The translations under genes were made by a program, and so were the position numbers. Under the pieces are notes generated by a model that was given only the letters and a program-made list of their open reading frames with translations, was not told where the DNA came from and did not search any database. 18,759 bases of DNA from Verrucomicrobiales bacterium (GTDB taxonomy: Bacteria; Verrucomicrobiota; Verrucomicrobiia; Verrucomicrobiales; DEV007): positions 1-18,759 of the forward strand of contig JABDJT010000297.1 of the NCBI GenBank assembly GCA_013003335.1, given 5' to 3'. Shown piece after piece: positions 7,876 to 14,477 of the stretch. Position 1 is the first letter of the stretch; every line of letters begins with the position of its first letter.

Positions 7876-9288
7876 TCAGGATTTCTCTACTGAGTCGATA
7901 CCGGCCTTCATGTAGAAATTGTTTTCCGGCACAGTATCGTGCTTTCCGTCCAGAACTTCCGCGAAGCTCTGGACGGTTTCGTCGAGCGAACACTGCACGC
8001 CCTTGATGCCGGTGAAAACCTCCGCCACCGAGAACGGCTGGGAGAGGAATTTCTGAATTTTTCGGGCACGGAACACGGTCAGTTTGTCTTCCGGGTTGAG
8101 CTCGTCCATCCCGAGAATCGCGATGATATCCTGCAAATCTTTGTAACGCTGCAGCACCTGCTGCACGCCCCTTGCGACGCGGTAGTGTTCTTCGCCGACG
8201 ATATCGGGTGCAAGCGCATTCGAGGTCGAAGCGAGCGGATCCACCGCCGGGTAAATCCCCAGCTCAGCGAGCGAACGTTCGAGAACGACCGTCGCGTCGA
8301 GGTGGGCGAAGGTGTTTGCCGGAGCCGGGTCAGTCAAGTCATCCGCCGGCACGTACACTGCCTGGAACGAGGTGATCGATCCGTTTTTCGTGGAAGTGAT
8401 TCGTTCCTGCAAGCCCGCCATCTCCGTGGACAGCGTCGGCTGGTAACCCACCGCAGACGGGGTCCGGCCAAGAAGCGCGGACACCTCGGAACCGGCCTGC
8501 GAGAATCGGAAAATGTTATCCACGAAGAGCAACACGTCCTGGTTTTGCTCGTCACGGAAATACTCAGCCATCGCCAGCGCGGAGAGCGCTACACGAAGAC
8601 GGGCACCCGGAGGCTCATTCATCTGGCCGTAAACCAGCGCCACTTTCGATTCGGCGAGGTTGTCCTGCTTGATGACGCCTGCCTCGGACATTTCCCAATA
8701 CAAATCGTTTCCTTCCCGGGTCCGTTCACCGACACCCGCGAACAGCGAGTAACCGCCATGCTGCGTGGCGATGTTGTTGATGAGTTCCATGATGATGACG
8801 GTTTTACCGACACCGGCACCACCGAAAGCACCAACTTTCCCGCCCTTCGTGAACGGGCAGATCAAGTCGATCACTTTAATCCCAGTCTCAAGAATCTCGG
8901 TCGACGTGGACTGATCGACGAGAGCCGGAGCCGGACGATGAATCGGATAACGCTTCGTGGCATTCACAGGACCACGCTCATCGACGACGTCTCCAGTGAC
9001 GTTGAAAATCCGGCCAAGCACTTCATCACCCACGGGCACGGAAATCGGAGCACCGGTGTTGGTGATCGGCATACCGCGCTTCAATCCTTCCGTCGTGGAC
9101 ATGGCCACGGCACGAACCCAACCGTCACCGAGGTGCTGCTGCACTTCGAGAACCAGTTTCGTATTCGCCCCGTAAAGCTCGTACTCGACCTCAACGGCGT
9201 TGTAGATTTCCGGGAGTGAATCGGCGTCGGAAAAGTCGGCGTCCACCACCGGACCGATCACCTGGACAATTTTACCAATGTTGCTCAT
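7876..9288 (-). CDS. atpD: F-type ATP synthase beta subunit
   Basis: 470 residues, full length. This is the catalytic subunit of F1. The Walker A motif GGAGVGKT is at residues 156-163, the catalytic Glu188 is in GERTREGND, and Walker B is in the DVLLFVDNIFRFSQAGSE segment. The beta signature PAPANTFAHLDATVVLERS follows, with the DELSEED-region counterpart as DELNPEDK. The start MSNIGKIVQVIGPVVD is typical. It lies 33 nt after atpG and 30 nt before atpC. No Shine-Dalgarno site is visible. A long antisense frame opposite this gene is a codon-bias shadow. Confidence 0.98.
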   Translation of the reverse strand: MSNIGKIVQVIGPVVDADFSDADSLPEIYNAVEVEYELYGANTKLVLEVQQHLGDGWVRAVAMSTTEGLKRGMPITNTGAPISVPVGDEVLGRIFNVTGDVVDERGPVNATKRYPIHRPAPALVDQSTSTEILETGIKVIDLICPFTKGGKVGAFGGAGVGKTVIIMELINNIATQHGGYSLFAGVGERTREGNDLYWEMSEAGVIKQDNLAESKVALVYGQMNEPPGARLRVALSALAMAEYFRDEQNQDVLLFVDNIFRFSQAGSEVSALLGRTPSAVGYQPTLSTEMAGLQERITSTKNGSITSFQAVYVPADDLTDPAPANTFAHLDATVVLERSLAELGIYPAVDPLASTSNALAPDIVGEEHYRVARGVQQVLQRYKDLQDIIAILGMDELNPEDKLTVFRARKIQKFLSQPFSVAEVFTGIKGVQCSLDETVQSFAEVLDGKHDTVPENNFYMKAGIDSVEKS

Positions 9289-9321
9289 GGCTGTGTTTTG
9301 GATTGCTTGAAATTGAAAGTA

Positions 9322-10212
9322 TTATTCGAGCGCCTTCATGGCCGTGGTGATCTCCAGCAACTCTGCTGTGATCGCCGCCTGGCGCTGCTTGTTGTAGTCG
9401 AGAGTCAAATCTTTGATCATGTCGTTGGCGTTGTCCGTCGCGGCCTTCATCGCCACCATTCGCGCGGAATGCTCGGACGCCCGGTTTTCCAGCACCATCT
9501 GAAAGACCTGGTTGTTCACATACTGGGGCACCAACGTATCCAGCACTTTTTCCGGGCTCGGTTCAAAAATGTATCCACCGCCGGTGTCTGAGCTGCCGGC
9601 CTCAACTTGCTGGTCATCACCCATGCCGACGAAATCCTTGTCACGGCCAAGATCGATCGGGCGGATCGGCAACAGCGTCTCAATCATCGCATCCTGCTTG
9701 ATCGTATTGATAAAGTTCGTGAAAGCGACTTTTACCGTGTCGAATTTGTTCTCGAGGAACTGCTCCATCAGGAACTCGGACACGATCTTTGATTCCGCAT
9801 AACCCGCCGGATCGCCAATCTGGAAATCTGCCACGAGGTCTTTTTGCTGCCGGGAAATGGACTGTCGCCCCTTGTTTCCGACCGTAACGAATGAAGCTTT
9901 CGGACACTGGTCGGCGACCATCCGGAGAAGGTTGGTGTTGAGCGGTCCGCACAATCCTTTGTCCGTTGTGATCAACAAAACCAACTCGCGATCTCCATCT
10001 CTTTCTTCCAGGAGCGGATGCGAATCCTCGTTCGTCTGATCCTTCAAATTCACGAGAACTTTGTTCAGCAGATCGGCGTAGGGCCGACCGGAAATCGCCT
10101 GATCCTGCGCCTTTTTCATCTTCGACGCCGCCACCAACTGCATCGCCTTGGTGATCTGGGCGGTGTTTTTGACCGACTTAATGCGTCGGCGGATGTCACG
10201 AAGATTGGCCAT
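9322..10212 (-). CDS. atpG: F-type ATP synthase gamma subunit
   Basis: 296 residues, usual length. Gamma is the rotating central shaft. The start MANLRDIRRRIKSVKNTAQI is the typical N-terminal helix, followed by TKAMQLVAASKMKKAQ. The ITTDKGLCGPLN motif of the Rossmann-like domain is near residues 81-92, and the C-terminal helix holds ASEHSARMVAMKAATDNA and YNKQRQAAITAELLEI. About 20 residues before the C-terminal helix are a Gly/Ser/Asp-rich loop (MGDDQQVEAGSSDTGGGY), a mild expansion of a variable region. It follows atpA after a 79-nt gap that holds a degenerate repeat copy. Confidence 0.97.
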   Translation of the reverse strand: MANLRDIRRRIKSVKNTAQITKAMQLVAASKMKKAQDQAISGRPYADLLNKVLVNLKDQTNEDSHPLLEERDGDRELVLLITTDKGLCGPLNTNLLRMVADQCPKASFVTVGNKGRQSISRQQKDLVADFQIGDPAGYAESKIVSEFLMEQFLENKFDTVKVAFTNFINTIKQDAMIETLLPIRPIDLGRDKDFVGMGDDQQVEAGSSDTGGGYIFEPSPEKVLDTLVPQYVNNQVFQMVLENRASEHSARMVAMKAATDNANDMIKDLTLDYNKQRQAAITAELLEITTAMKALE

Positions 10213-10240
10213 CTGGGAAAAGGATCAGTGTCGGAATTTT

Positions 10241-10284
10241 GAATCGGATAGGGTTAGCTCAACGAACAGGCCCTTGTTGGATCG
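10241..10284 (-). repeat. 43-nt palindromic repeat, degenerate copy G (atpA-atpG gap)
   Basis: On the minus strand CGATCCAACAAGGG then CCTGTTCG resembles the left half of copy A (CGATCCAACAGGGT, CTGTTTGG) with one inserted base; AACCCT and a terminal GATTC echo the right arm. Pairing is poor. It starts 7 nt after the atpA stop. A separate weak hairpin, CGAACA (10263-10268) with TGTTCG (10286-10291), overlaps it. Assignment rests on the 5' half and the position. Confidence 0.4.
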
Positions 10285-10291
10285 ATGTTCG

Positions 10292-11830
10292 TCAGGAGGG
10301 CTTGTAGGTTGCTTTGAAATCTTCGATGGCGGACTTGAGGCCGGAATCGATTTCTTCGGACATCGCTTTTTCGTCGCGAATCTTGCCGAGAAGATCGTCT
10401 TTCCGGGTCTCAAGGTATTCCTGCATCTTGAATTGGCAGTCTTTTACGCTTTCGACCGGCACATCGTCAAAATATCCGTTTTGCATGGCCCAGAGCAGGC
10501 AGACTTCCATTTCCATGGAAAGCGGGCTGTACTGTTGCTGCTTGAACAGTTCCACGATCCGCTCACCTCGGGCGATCTGAGCTTTCGTCTTCTCATCCAA
10601 ATCGGAACCGAACTGGGCGAAGGCCTGCAGCTCACGGAACTGAGCGAGGTCAAGCTTCGTAGTGCCGGACACTTTCTTAATCGCTTTCGTTTGCGCCGCA
10701 GAACCAACCCGGGAAACAGACAGACCCACCGAAATCGCGGGACGAATCCCCTGATAGAACAAGTCGGTTTCCAGGTAAATCTGACCGTCGGTGATGGAAA
10801 TCACGTTCGTCGGAATGTAAGCCGAAACGTCACCGGCTTGTGTTTCAATGATCGGCAGCGCCGTCAGCGAACCATCGCCATTTTCGTCGGAGAGACGGGC
10901 GGAACGTTCCAGCAGTCGGGAGTGGAGATAGAAAACGTCACCGGGATAGGCCTCACGACCGGACGGGCGGCGCAGCACGAGCGACACCTCACGGTAGGCA
11001 ACCGCGTGCTTGGAAAGGTCATCGAACACGATCAGCGCGTCCATTCCCTGGTCCATGAACCACTCACCCATCGAGCAACCTGAATAGGCCGCGAGATACT
11101 GGTTGGTGGCCGGATCGGAAGCGGTTGCGGAAACAATCGTGGTGTATTCCATCGCTCCGTTTTCTTCCAAAACCTGGATGGTCCGGGCGACGTTGGCCTG
11201 TTTCTGGCCAATCGCGACGTAGATACAATACAGTGGCTTGTGATCCTTCAGTGTGCCTTCCTCGGCGGCCTTGTTCTGCTTCGCCTGGGAAATAATCGTG
11301 TCAATCGCGACGGTGGTTTTTCCGGTCGAACGGTCACCAATAATCAACTCCCGCTGACCCCGGCCAACCGGAATCATGGCATCGATCGGCAGAATCCCGG
11401 TCTGCACCGGCTCGCCAACGGACTGACGGGGAATGATGCCCGGAGCAATTTTTTCCACCGGATAATGATCTTCAGCGTTGATTTCGCCTTTGCCGTCAAT
11501 CGGACGACCGAGCGCATCAACTACGCGGCCCAGCATCGATTTTCCGACGGGGACCTGCAAAAGTTTGCCGGTCGTTTTGACTTCGTCACCCTCCTTAATC
11601 TCGCGGCCTTCGCCGAGAAGAATGCAACCGACTTCGGTTTCCTCAAGGTTCAAGGCCAGACCATAAACGCCACCGGGAAACTCGACCATTTCGTTGAGCA
11701 TCACGTCGCTGAGGCCTTCGACTTTGGCCACGCCATCACCCGCTTCGCGGACAACTCCGACGTTCGATTTCGAAACCGACGTTTTTAACGACGCGATTTC
11801 GGATTCCAGTTCCTGAAGGATATTGCTCAT
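10292..11830 (-). CDS. atpA: F-type ATP synthase alpha subunit
   Basis: 512 residues, full length. Alpha forms the non-catalytic nucleotide sites of F1 and supplies the arginine finger to beta. The P-loop is GDRSTGKT (residues 165-172), with Ser168 where most alpha subunits have Gln. Walker B lies in ALIVFDDLSKHA (265-276). The arginine finger is Arg374 in SVSRVGSAAQ. The C-terminal helical domain is intact. It starts 47 nt after atpH; an AGAAAG close to the ATG is at best a weak ribosome site. Confidence 0.98.
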   Translation of the reverse strand: MSNILQELESEIASLKTSVSKSNVGVVREAGDGVAKVEGLSDVMLNEMVEFPGGVYGLALNLEETEVGCILLGEGREIKEGDEVKTTGKLLQVPVGKSMLGRVVDALGRPIDGKGEINAEDHYPVEKIAPGIIPRQSVGEPVQTGILPIDAMIPVGRGQRELIIGDRSTGKTTVAIDTIISQAKQNKAAEEGTLKDHKPLYCIYVAIGQKQANVARTIQVLEENGAMEYTTIVSATASDPATNQYLAAYSGCSMGEWFMDQGMDALIVFDDLSKHAVAYREVSLVLRRPSGREAYPGDVFYLHSRLLERSARLSDENGDGSLTALPIIETQAGDVSAYIPTNVISITDGQIYLETDLFYQGIRPAISVGLSVSRVGSAAQTKAIKKVSGTTKLDLAQFRELQAFAQFGSDLDEKTKAQIARGERIVELFKQQQYSPLSMEMEVCLLWAMQNGYFDDVPVESVKDCQFKMQEYLETRKDDLLGKIRDEKAMSEEIDSGLKSAIEDFKATYKPS

Positions 11831-11877
11831 GTCTTTCTAAGTTGAAAGGTTTCGGTGTTCAGTTTTCAGATTCTCAA

Positions 11878-12276
11878 TTACTTAAATTTTTCTTCCAGCC
11901 GGGCGAGGCGCTCTTTCACCGAGCCATCCCACACGTCCGACCCGACTTTGATCCGCATTCCGCCGAGCAAATCAGGATTTACCCGAAATTCAGTCGTCAG
12001 CTGCGCGCCGTATTTGGACTTCAAATCGGACTCGACGCTTTCCATCATCGAAGACCCCAATTCAGAAGCGCATTCGATGACGGCGTGGTTTTTCTCCAGC
12101 TCCAGGCGGACAAGGCGCCAGTATGCCTCGATCACCCCGAGATAACCCCGCGGCTTCTCGTCGTTCAGCGTTTTGACCACCTTGCGCACGATGGCCGCGT
12201 CAATCGCCCCGTCTTTTCCGACGGTGGCTTCGAGCAGTTTTCGCGCGGTGCGCTGGGCCTCTTTGCTGGACTTCAT
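11878..12276 (-). CDS. atpH: F-type ATP synthase delta subunit, short form
   Basis: 132 residues, against about 175-180 for typical bacterial delta. Delta links the peripheral stalk to the top of F1. The C-terminal signature is clear: VNPDLLGGMRIKVGSDVWDG followed by SVKERLARLEEKF. The N-terminal helical bundle that binds alpha is shortened by roughly 40-45 residues: the protein starts MKSSKEAQRTARKLLEA and enters what looks like the middle of the bundle. The ATG at 12276 is 31 nt from the atpF stop, so there is little room for a longer version. Identity rests on the C-terminal motif and its place between atpF and atpA. Confidence 0.93.
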   Translation of the reverse strand: MKSSKEAQRTARKLLEATVGKDGAIDAAIVRKVVKTLNDEKPRGYLGVIEAYWRLVRLELEKNHAVIECASELGSSMMESVESDLKSKYGAQLTTEFRVNPDLLGGMRIKVGSDVWDGSVKERLARLEEKFK

Positions 12277-12307
12277 TCAGTTCGTTTAAAAATTTGTCTT
12301 CGCTTGT

Positions 12308-12808
12308 TTACAGGGCGACCTGACCGGCGGTTTCTTCGTTGATTCGCTTCTGGTCTTTGTCGTCCAATACCTTGCCTGTCACCTTGGAAGTCGTGTCAAT
12401 CACCAAACGACCGAAATCACGCTTCAATTCACCAAGCAGGCGCTCGTGCTCGAGTTTGGCTGCCTCCTCTGCGTTTTGCATGATTTTTTGCGCTTCGGAA
12501 ATTGCTTTCTGTTTCTCTTTTTCCCCAATCGCTCCGGCGCTTTCACGGGCCTCGCTAATGAGCCGTTCGGCATCCTTGTTCGCCTCATCCAGCATCGCCT
12601 GAACCTTCTGCTCGGCCTGCTCCAGATCGGATTTGATCTTGGTGAGATTTTCTTCGCCTTCCGCAATGCGTTCGCGGCGGGCTTCCAGCATTTTCGTTAC
12701 GGGGCCGAAGGCGTATTTCTTCAGCACTGCGTAGACAATGAGAATGATGATCACCTGGGACAAAAATGGCCCAAGCTTCAATCCAAATGTTTCGAGAATT
12801 CCTCCCAT
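12308..12808 (-). CDS. atpF: F-type ATP synthase b subunit
   Basis: 166 residues, the usual length for b. It forms the peripheral stalk that holds the stator. One N-terminal transmembrane helix (about residues 14-31, FLSQVIIILIVYAVLKKYAF) precedes a long charged heptad-rich helix through about residue 140, with the RRERI..GEENLTKIKSDLEQAE pattern typical of b. Only one b-type gene is present, so the stalk is probably a b homodimer. It follows atpE across a 98-nt gap that contains a perfect hairpin. No Shine-Dalgarno site is seen. Confidence 0.96.
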   Translation of the reverse strand: MGGILETFGLKLGPFLSQVIIILIVYAVLKKYAFGPVTKMLEARRERIAEGEENLTKIKSDLEQAEQKVQAMLDEANKDAERLISEARESAGAIGEKEKQKAISEAQKIMQNAEEAAKLEHERLLGELKRDFGRLVIDTTSKVTGKVLDDKDQKRINEETAGQVAL

Positions 12809-12863
12809 TATACTGGCTGGTTAAAATTGAAAAATTGCTGTCGTTATTTTCGAAAGGAAGTGT

Positions 12864-12894
12864 CCTGCGGGAGATTTTTTACGTCTCCCGCAGG
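12864..12894 (-). promoter_or_regulatory. Perfect stem-loop between atpE and atpF
   Basis: CCTGCGGGAGA (12864-12874) and TCTCCCGCAGG (12884-12894) make an uninterrupted 11-bp GC-rich stem with a 9-nt loop. It begins 12 nt after the atpE stop on the operon transcript. No U-run follows on the minus strand, so it is probably not a simple intrinsic terminator. A processing site or 3' stabiliser for the atpB-atpE part of the mRNA is more likely. Confidence 0.7.
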
Positions 12895-12906
12895 CCACCA
12901 AATGAT

Positions 12907-13143
12907 TTAGCCTTGCAGCGCCATCAGGAGACCGTAAATCGCGATCGCTTCCGCGAGCGCCATTCCGATAATCCCGATCGTCAGAATCTGACCGAACGCA
13001 CCGGGGTTCCGTCCGACAGACTGGGCAGCACCCAGGCCGACGAGACCAACACCGATACCGGCACCCGCACCGGCAACACCGAGCGAGAAAAAGCCGTTGA
13101 ATCCGGCGGAAGCTTCAGCAAGAAGAGGCATGAGAGACATCAT
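12907..13143 (-). CDS. atpE: F-type ATP synthase c subunit (c-ring)
   Basis: 78 residues from the first of two adjacent ATGs at 13143, set by a clear Shine-Dalgarno AAAGGA 8 nt upstream; a longer upstream frame would lie before this site. The protein is a two-helix hairpin forming the membrane rotor. Helix 1 has the Gly-rich packing motif (GVAGAGAGIGVGLVGLGAA), the polar loop is RNPGA, and helix 2 carries the ion-binding Glu65 in GMALAEAIAIYG. The Na+ signature residues (Gln in helix 1, Ser/Thr after the Glu) are replaced by Val and Ala/Ile, so proton coupling is inferred. It lies between atpB and atpF. Confidence 0.97.
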   Translation of the reverse strand: MMSLMPLLAEASAGFNGFFSLGVAGAGAGIGVGLVGLGAAQSVGRNPGAFGQILTIGIIGMALAEAIAIYGLLMALQG

Positions 13144-13151
13144 GGTTTGAA

Positions 13152-13157
13152 TCCTTT
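13152..13157 (-). promoter_or_regulatory. Strong ribosome binding site of atpE
   Basis: AAAGGA, 8 nt before the atpE ATG. It is the only good Shine-Dalgarno site among the eight atp genes and fixes the start at 13143. Confidence 0.75.
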
Positions 13158-13245
13158 CGTATTTTAACTTGTGGTTTTGTTTCTTTCCGTCACCGCCCAC
13201 TCACACGGATGGTCCCGATGACAAAATTGGATTTCTAAAAATTGA

Positions 13246-14145
13246 TCAGTGTTCCTCTTCGTGAGTCGTGGAGAGTTGCACATACACCGCGCAAAGCAGG
13301 GTGAAAACGATCGCCTGCAACAGGCCGACCAGGATTTCCAAAAAGTAAAACGGCAAGGGCGCAACAACGGAGAGTATGAACTGCAACCAGCCCGCCTCGA
13401 TTCCGAGGGTTTTGCCGATTCCACTCATCGCCGCAAGGAGGCTTTCCCCGGCAAAAACGTTTCCAAAGAGTCGGAACGAGAGCGAGACGGGTCGAAATGC
13501 AATTGAGATAATCTCAATCACACCGACGAAAAGAAAGATCGGAATCAGCAGGTATTTGATAACGCCCTGCAGACCGCCTTTTGGACCGAAGGTGTGAACC
13601 AGGAATCCCCACACGCCAATTTCGCGAACCGTAACCCATGCCCAAACGACCATGAACACCAGCGCCAGCGCGAGAGTGAAATTCAAATCCGCTGTCGCCG
13701 GACGAAGCAGGCCCGTAAATTCAGCCGCGTCCTTTTTAATCAGAAGCGGAGCTGCCATATCGGCCTTGTCTCCACCAAATCCGATCGTTCCCACACCGGG
13801 AATCAAGCCGAACCAGTTGGAGACCAGCACAAAAATGAAAATCGTGGCGAGTAGCGGGAACACTCGCGGTGCGACATGTTTTCCGACAATTCCCTCTACC
13901 TGCCCGTATACAAACTCGACGACGAATTCGACGAGGTTTTGCTTTTTTCCCGGAACGGTCGCCATTTTCTTCGTGGCCATTCGCGTGAACCAAAGCACGA
14001 GCAGCATGACAAATACCGCGACAAACAGTGAGTTGGTAAACCAGCCGAGACCGGGCAAGGGCTCAGGTGCGATGTGACCACCCGCAGCCAAAATGGCTCC
14101 GGTTTGGAAATTCGACAGCAAATCGGCTGACAGGTTGAAATCCAT
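13246..14145 (-). CDS. atpB: F-type ATP synthase a subunit
   Basis: 299 residues from the ATG at 14145; a TTG at 14154 would add only three residues. The a subunit provides the proton half-channels beside the c-ring. Several membrane helices are visible (about 39-56, 97-118, 156-174, 200-218, 228-245 and 255-288). The essential channel arginine is Arg225 in RPVSLSFRLFGNVFAGE. The C-terminal helix ends in the acidic tail HEEEH. It is the first gene of the operon, and no atpI precedes it; the next gene upstream is divergent. No Shine-Dalgarno site is evident. Confidence 0.97.
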   Translation of the reverse strand: MDFNLSADLLSNFQTGAILAAGGHIAPEPLPGLGWFTNSLFVAVFVMLLVLWFTRMATKKMATVPGKKQNLVEFVVEFVYGQVEGIVGKHVAPRVFPLLATIFIFVLVSNWFGLIPGVGTIGFGGDKADMAAPLLIKKDAAEFTGLLRPATADLNFTLALALVFMVVWAWVTVREIGVWGFLVHTFGPKGGLQGVIKYLLIPIFLFVGVIEIISIAFRPVSLSFRLFGNVFAGESLLAAMSGIGKTLGIEAGWLQFILSVVAPLPFYFLEILVGLLQAIVFTLLCAVYVQLSTTHEEEH

Positions 14146-14224
14146 CAAAAACAAGCGGGATACGGGGAAACAAGACCGCGTTCAACGGGGATTTAAGACG
14201 CCTTTAATTCAGGCGCAACCCGAA

Positions 14225-14244
14225 TTTGTGAAAAATTTCACAAA
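14225..14244. promoter_or_regulatory. Perfect 20-bp palindrome, CRP/FNR-like operator upstream of atpB
   Basis: TTTGTGAAAAATTTCACAAA is a perfect inverted repeat containing TGTGA-N6-TCACA, the half-site layout recognised by CRP-type regulators. Its centre is about 90 bp upstream of the atpB ATG and about 243 bp upstream of the kinase gene. A TTGACG on the minus strand (14249-14254) lies just upstream, but no good -10 goes with it, so whether a bound protein would activate or repress cannot be read. Confidence 0.5.
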
Positions 14245-14358
14245 GTCCCGTCAACCTCCCATCCTCAGGGAGTTAAAACACCTCCCGATAGCCAGTGATA
14301 TCCGATCTGATCAATCCCTGCCCTGTATTTTCTCAATTTGATTCCAGTGATGGGAGAT

Positions 14359-14401
14359 CGAACAGACAAGGTAGGATTGTCGAAACAACCTCGTTTGTTC
14401 G
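14359..14401 (+). repeat. 43-nt palindromic repeat, diverged copy F
   Basis: Arms CGAACAGACAAGGT and ACCTCGTTTGTTCG flank loop AGGATTGTCGAAACA; exactly 43 nt like the others. Twelve Watson-Crick pairs, one wobble and one mismatch remain. Relative to the consensus, pairs 6/38 (C-G to A-T) and 11/33 (G-C to A-T) have changed on both sides. It is the only copy in a divergent promoter region. A second possible stem (14370-14386 with 14401-14417) overlaps it. Confidence 0.6.
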
Positions 14402-14441
14402 TTTCAGCAGTCCTACCCGAATCTGATTTTAGATTGGAGGA

Positions 14442-14470
14442 TGGACAACCCGTTCGGGTTTCGATATTCT
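14442..14470 (+). promoter_or_regulatory. Possible promoter of the histidine kinase gene
   Basis: TGGACA (14442-14447) and TATTCT (14465-14470) are 17 bp apart and match the sigma-70 consensus at 5/6 and 4/6 positions. The -10 ends 7 nt before the ATG at 14478, so the transcript would start at or next to the start codon. This fits the absence of a Shine-Dalgarno site. It is a short-motif match only. Confidence 0.35.
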
Positions 14471-14477
14471 AGCTGTT

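Noticed and set aside
7939..9219. Long 426-residue plus-strand frame opposite atpD
   Set aside because: It is fully antisense to a conserved beta subunit; its length reflects codon bias on the other strand and its translation resembles no protein.
13144..13200. Longer N-terminus for the c subunit
   Set aside because: The extra 19 residues are charged and unlike any c subunit, and the Shine-Dalgarno site at 13152-13157 lies inside that extension.
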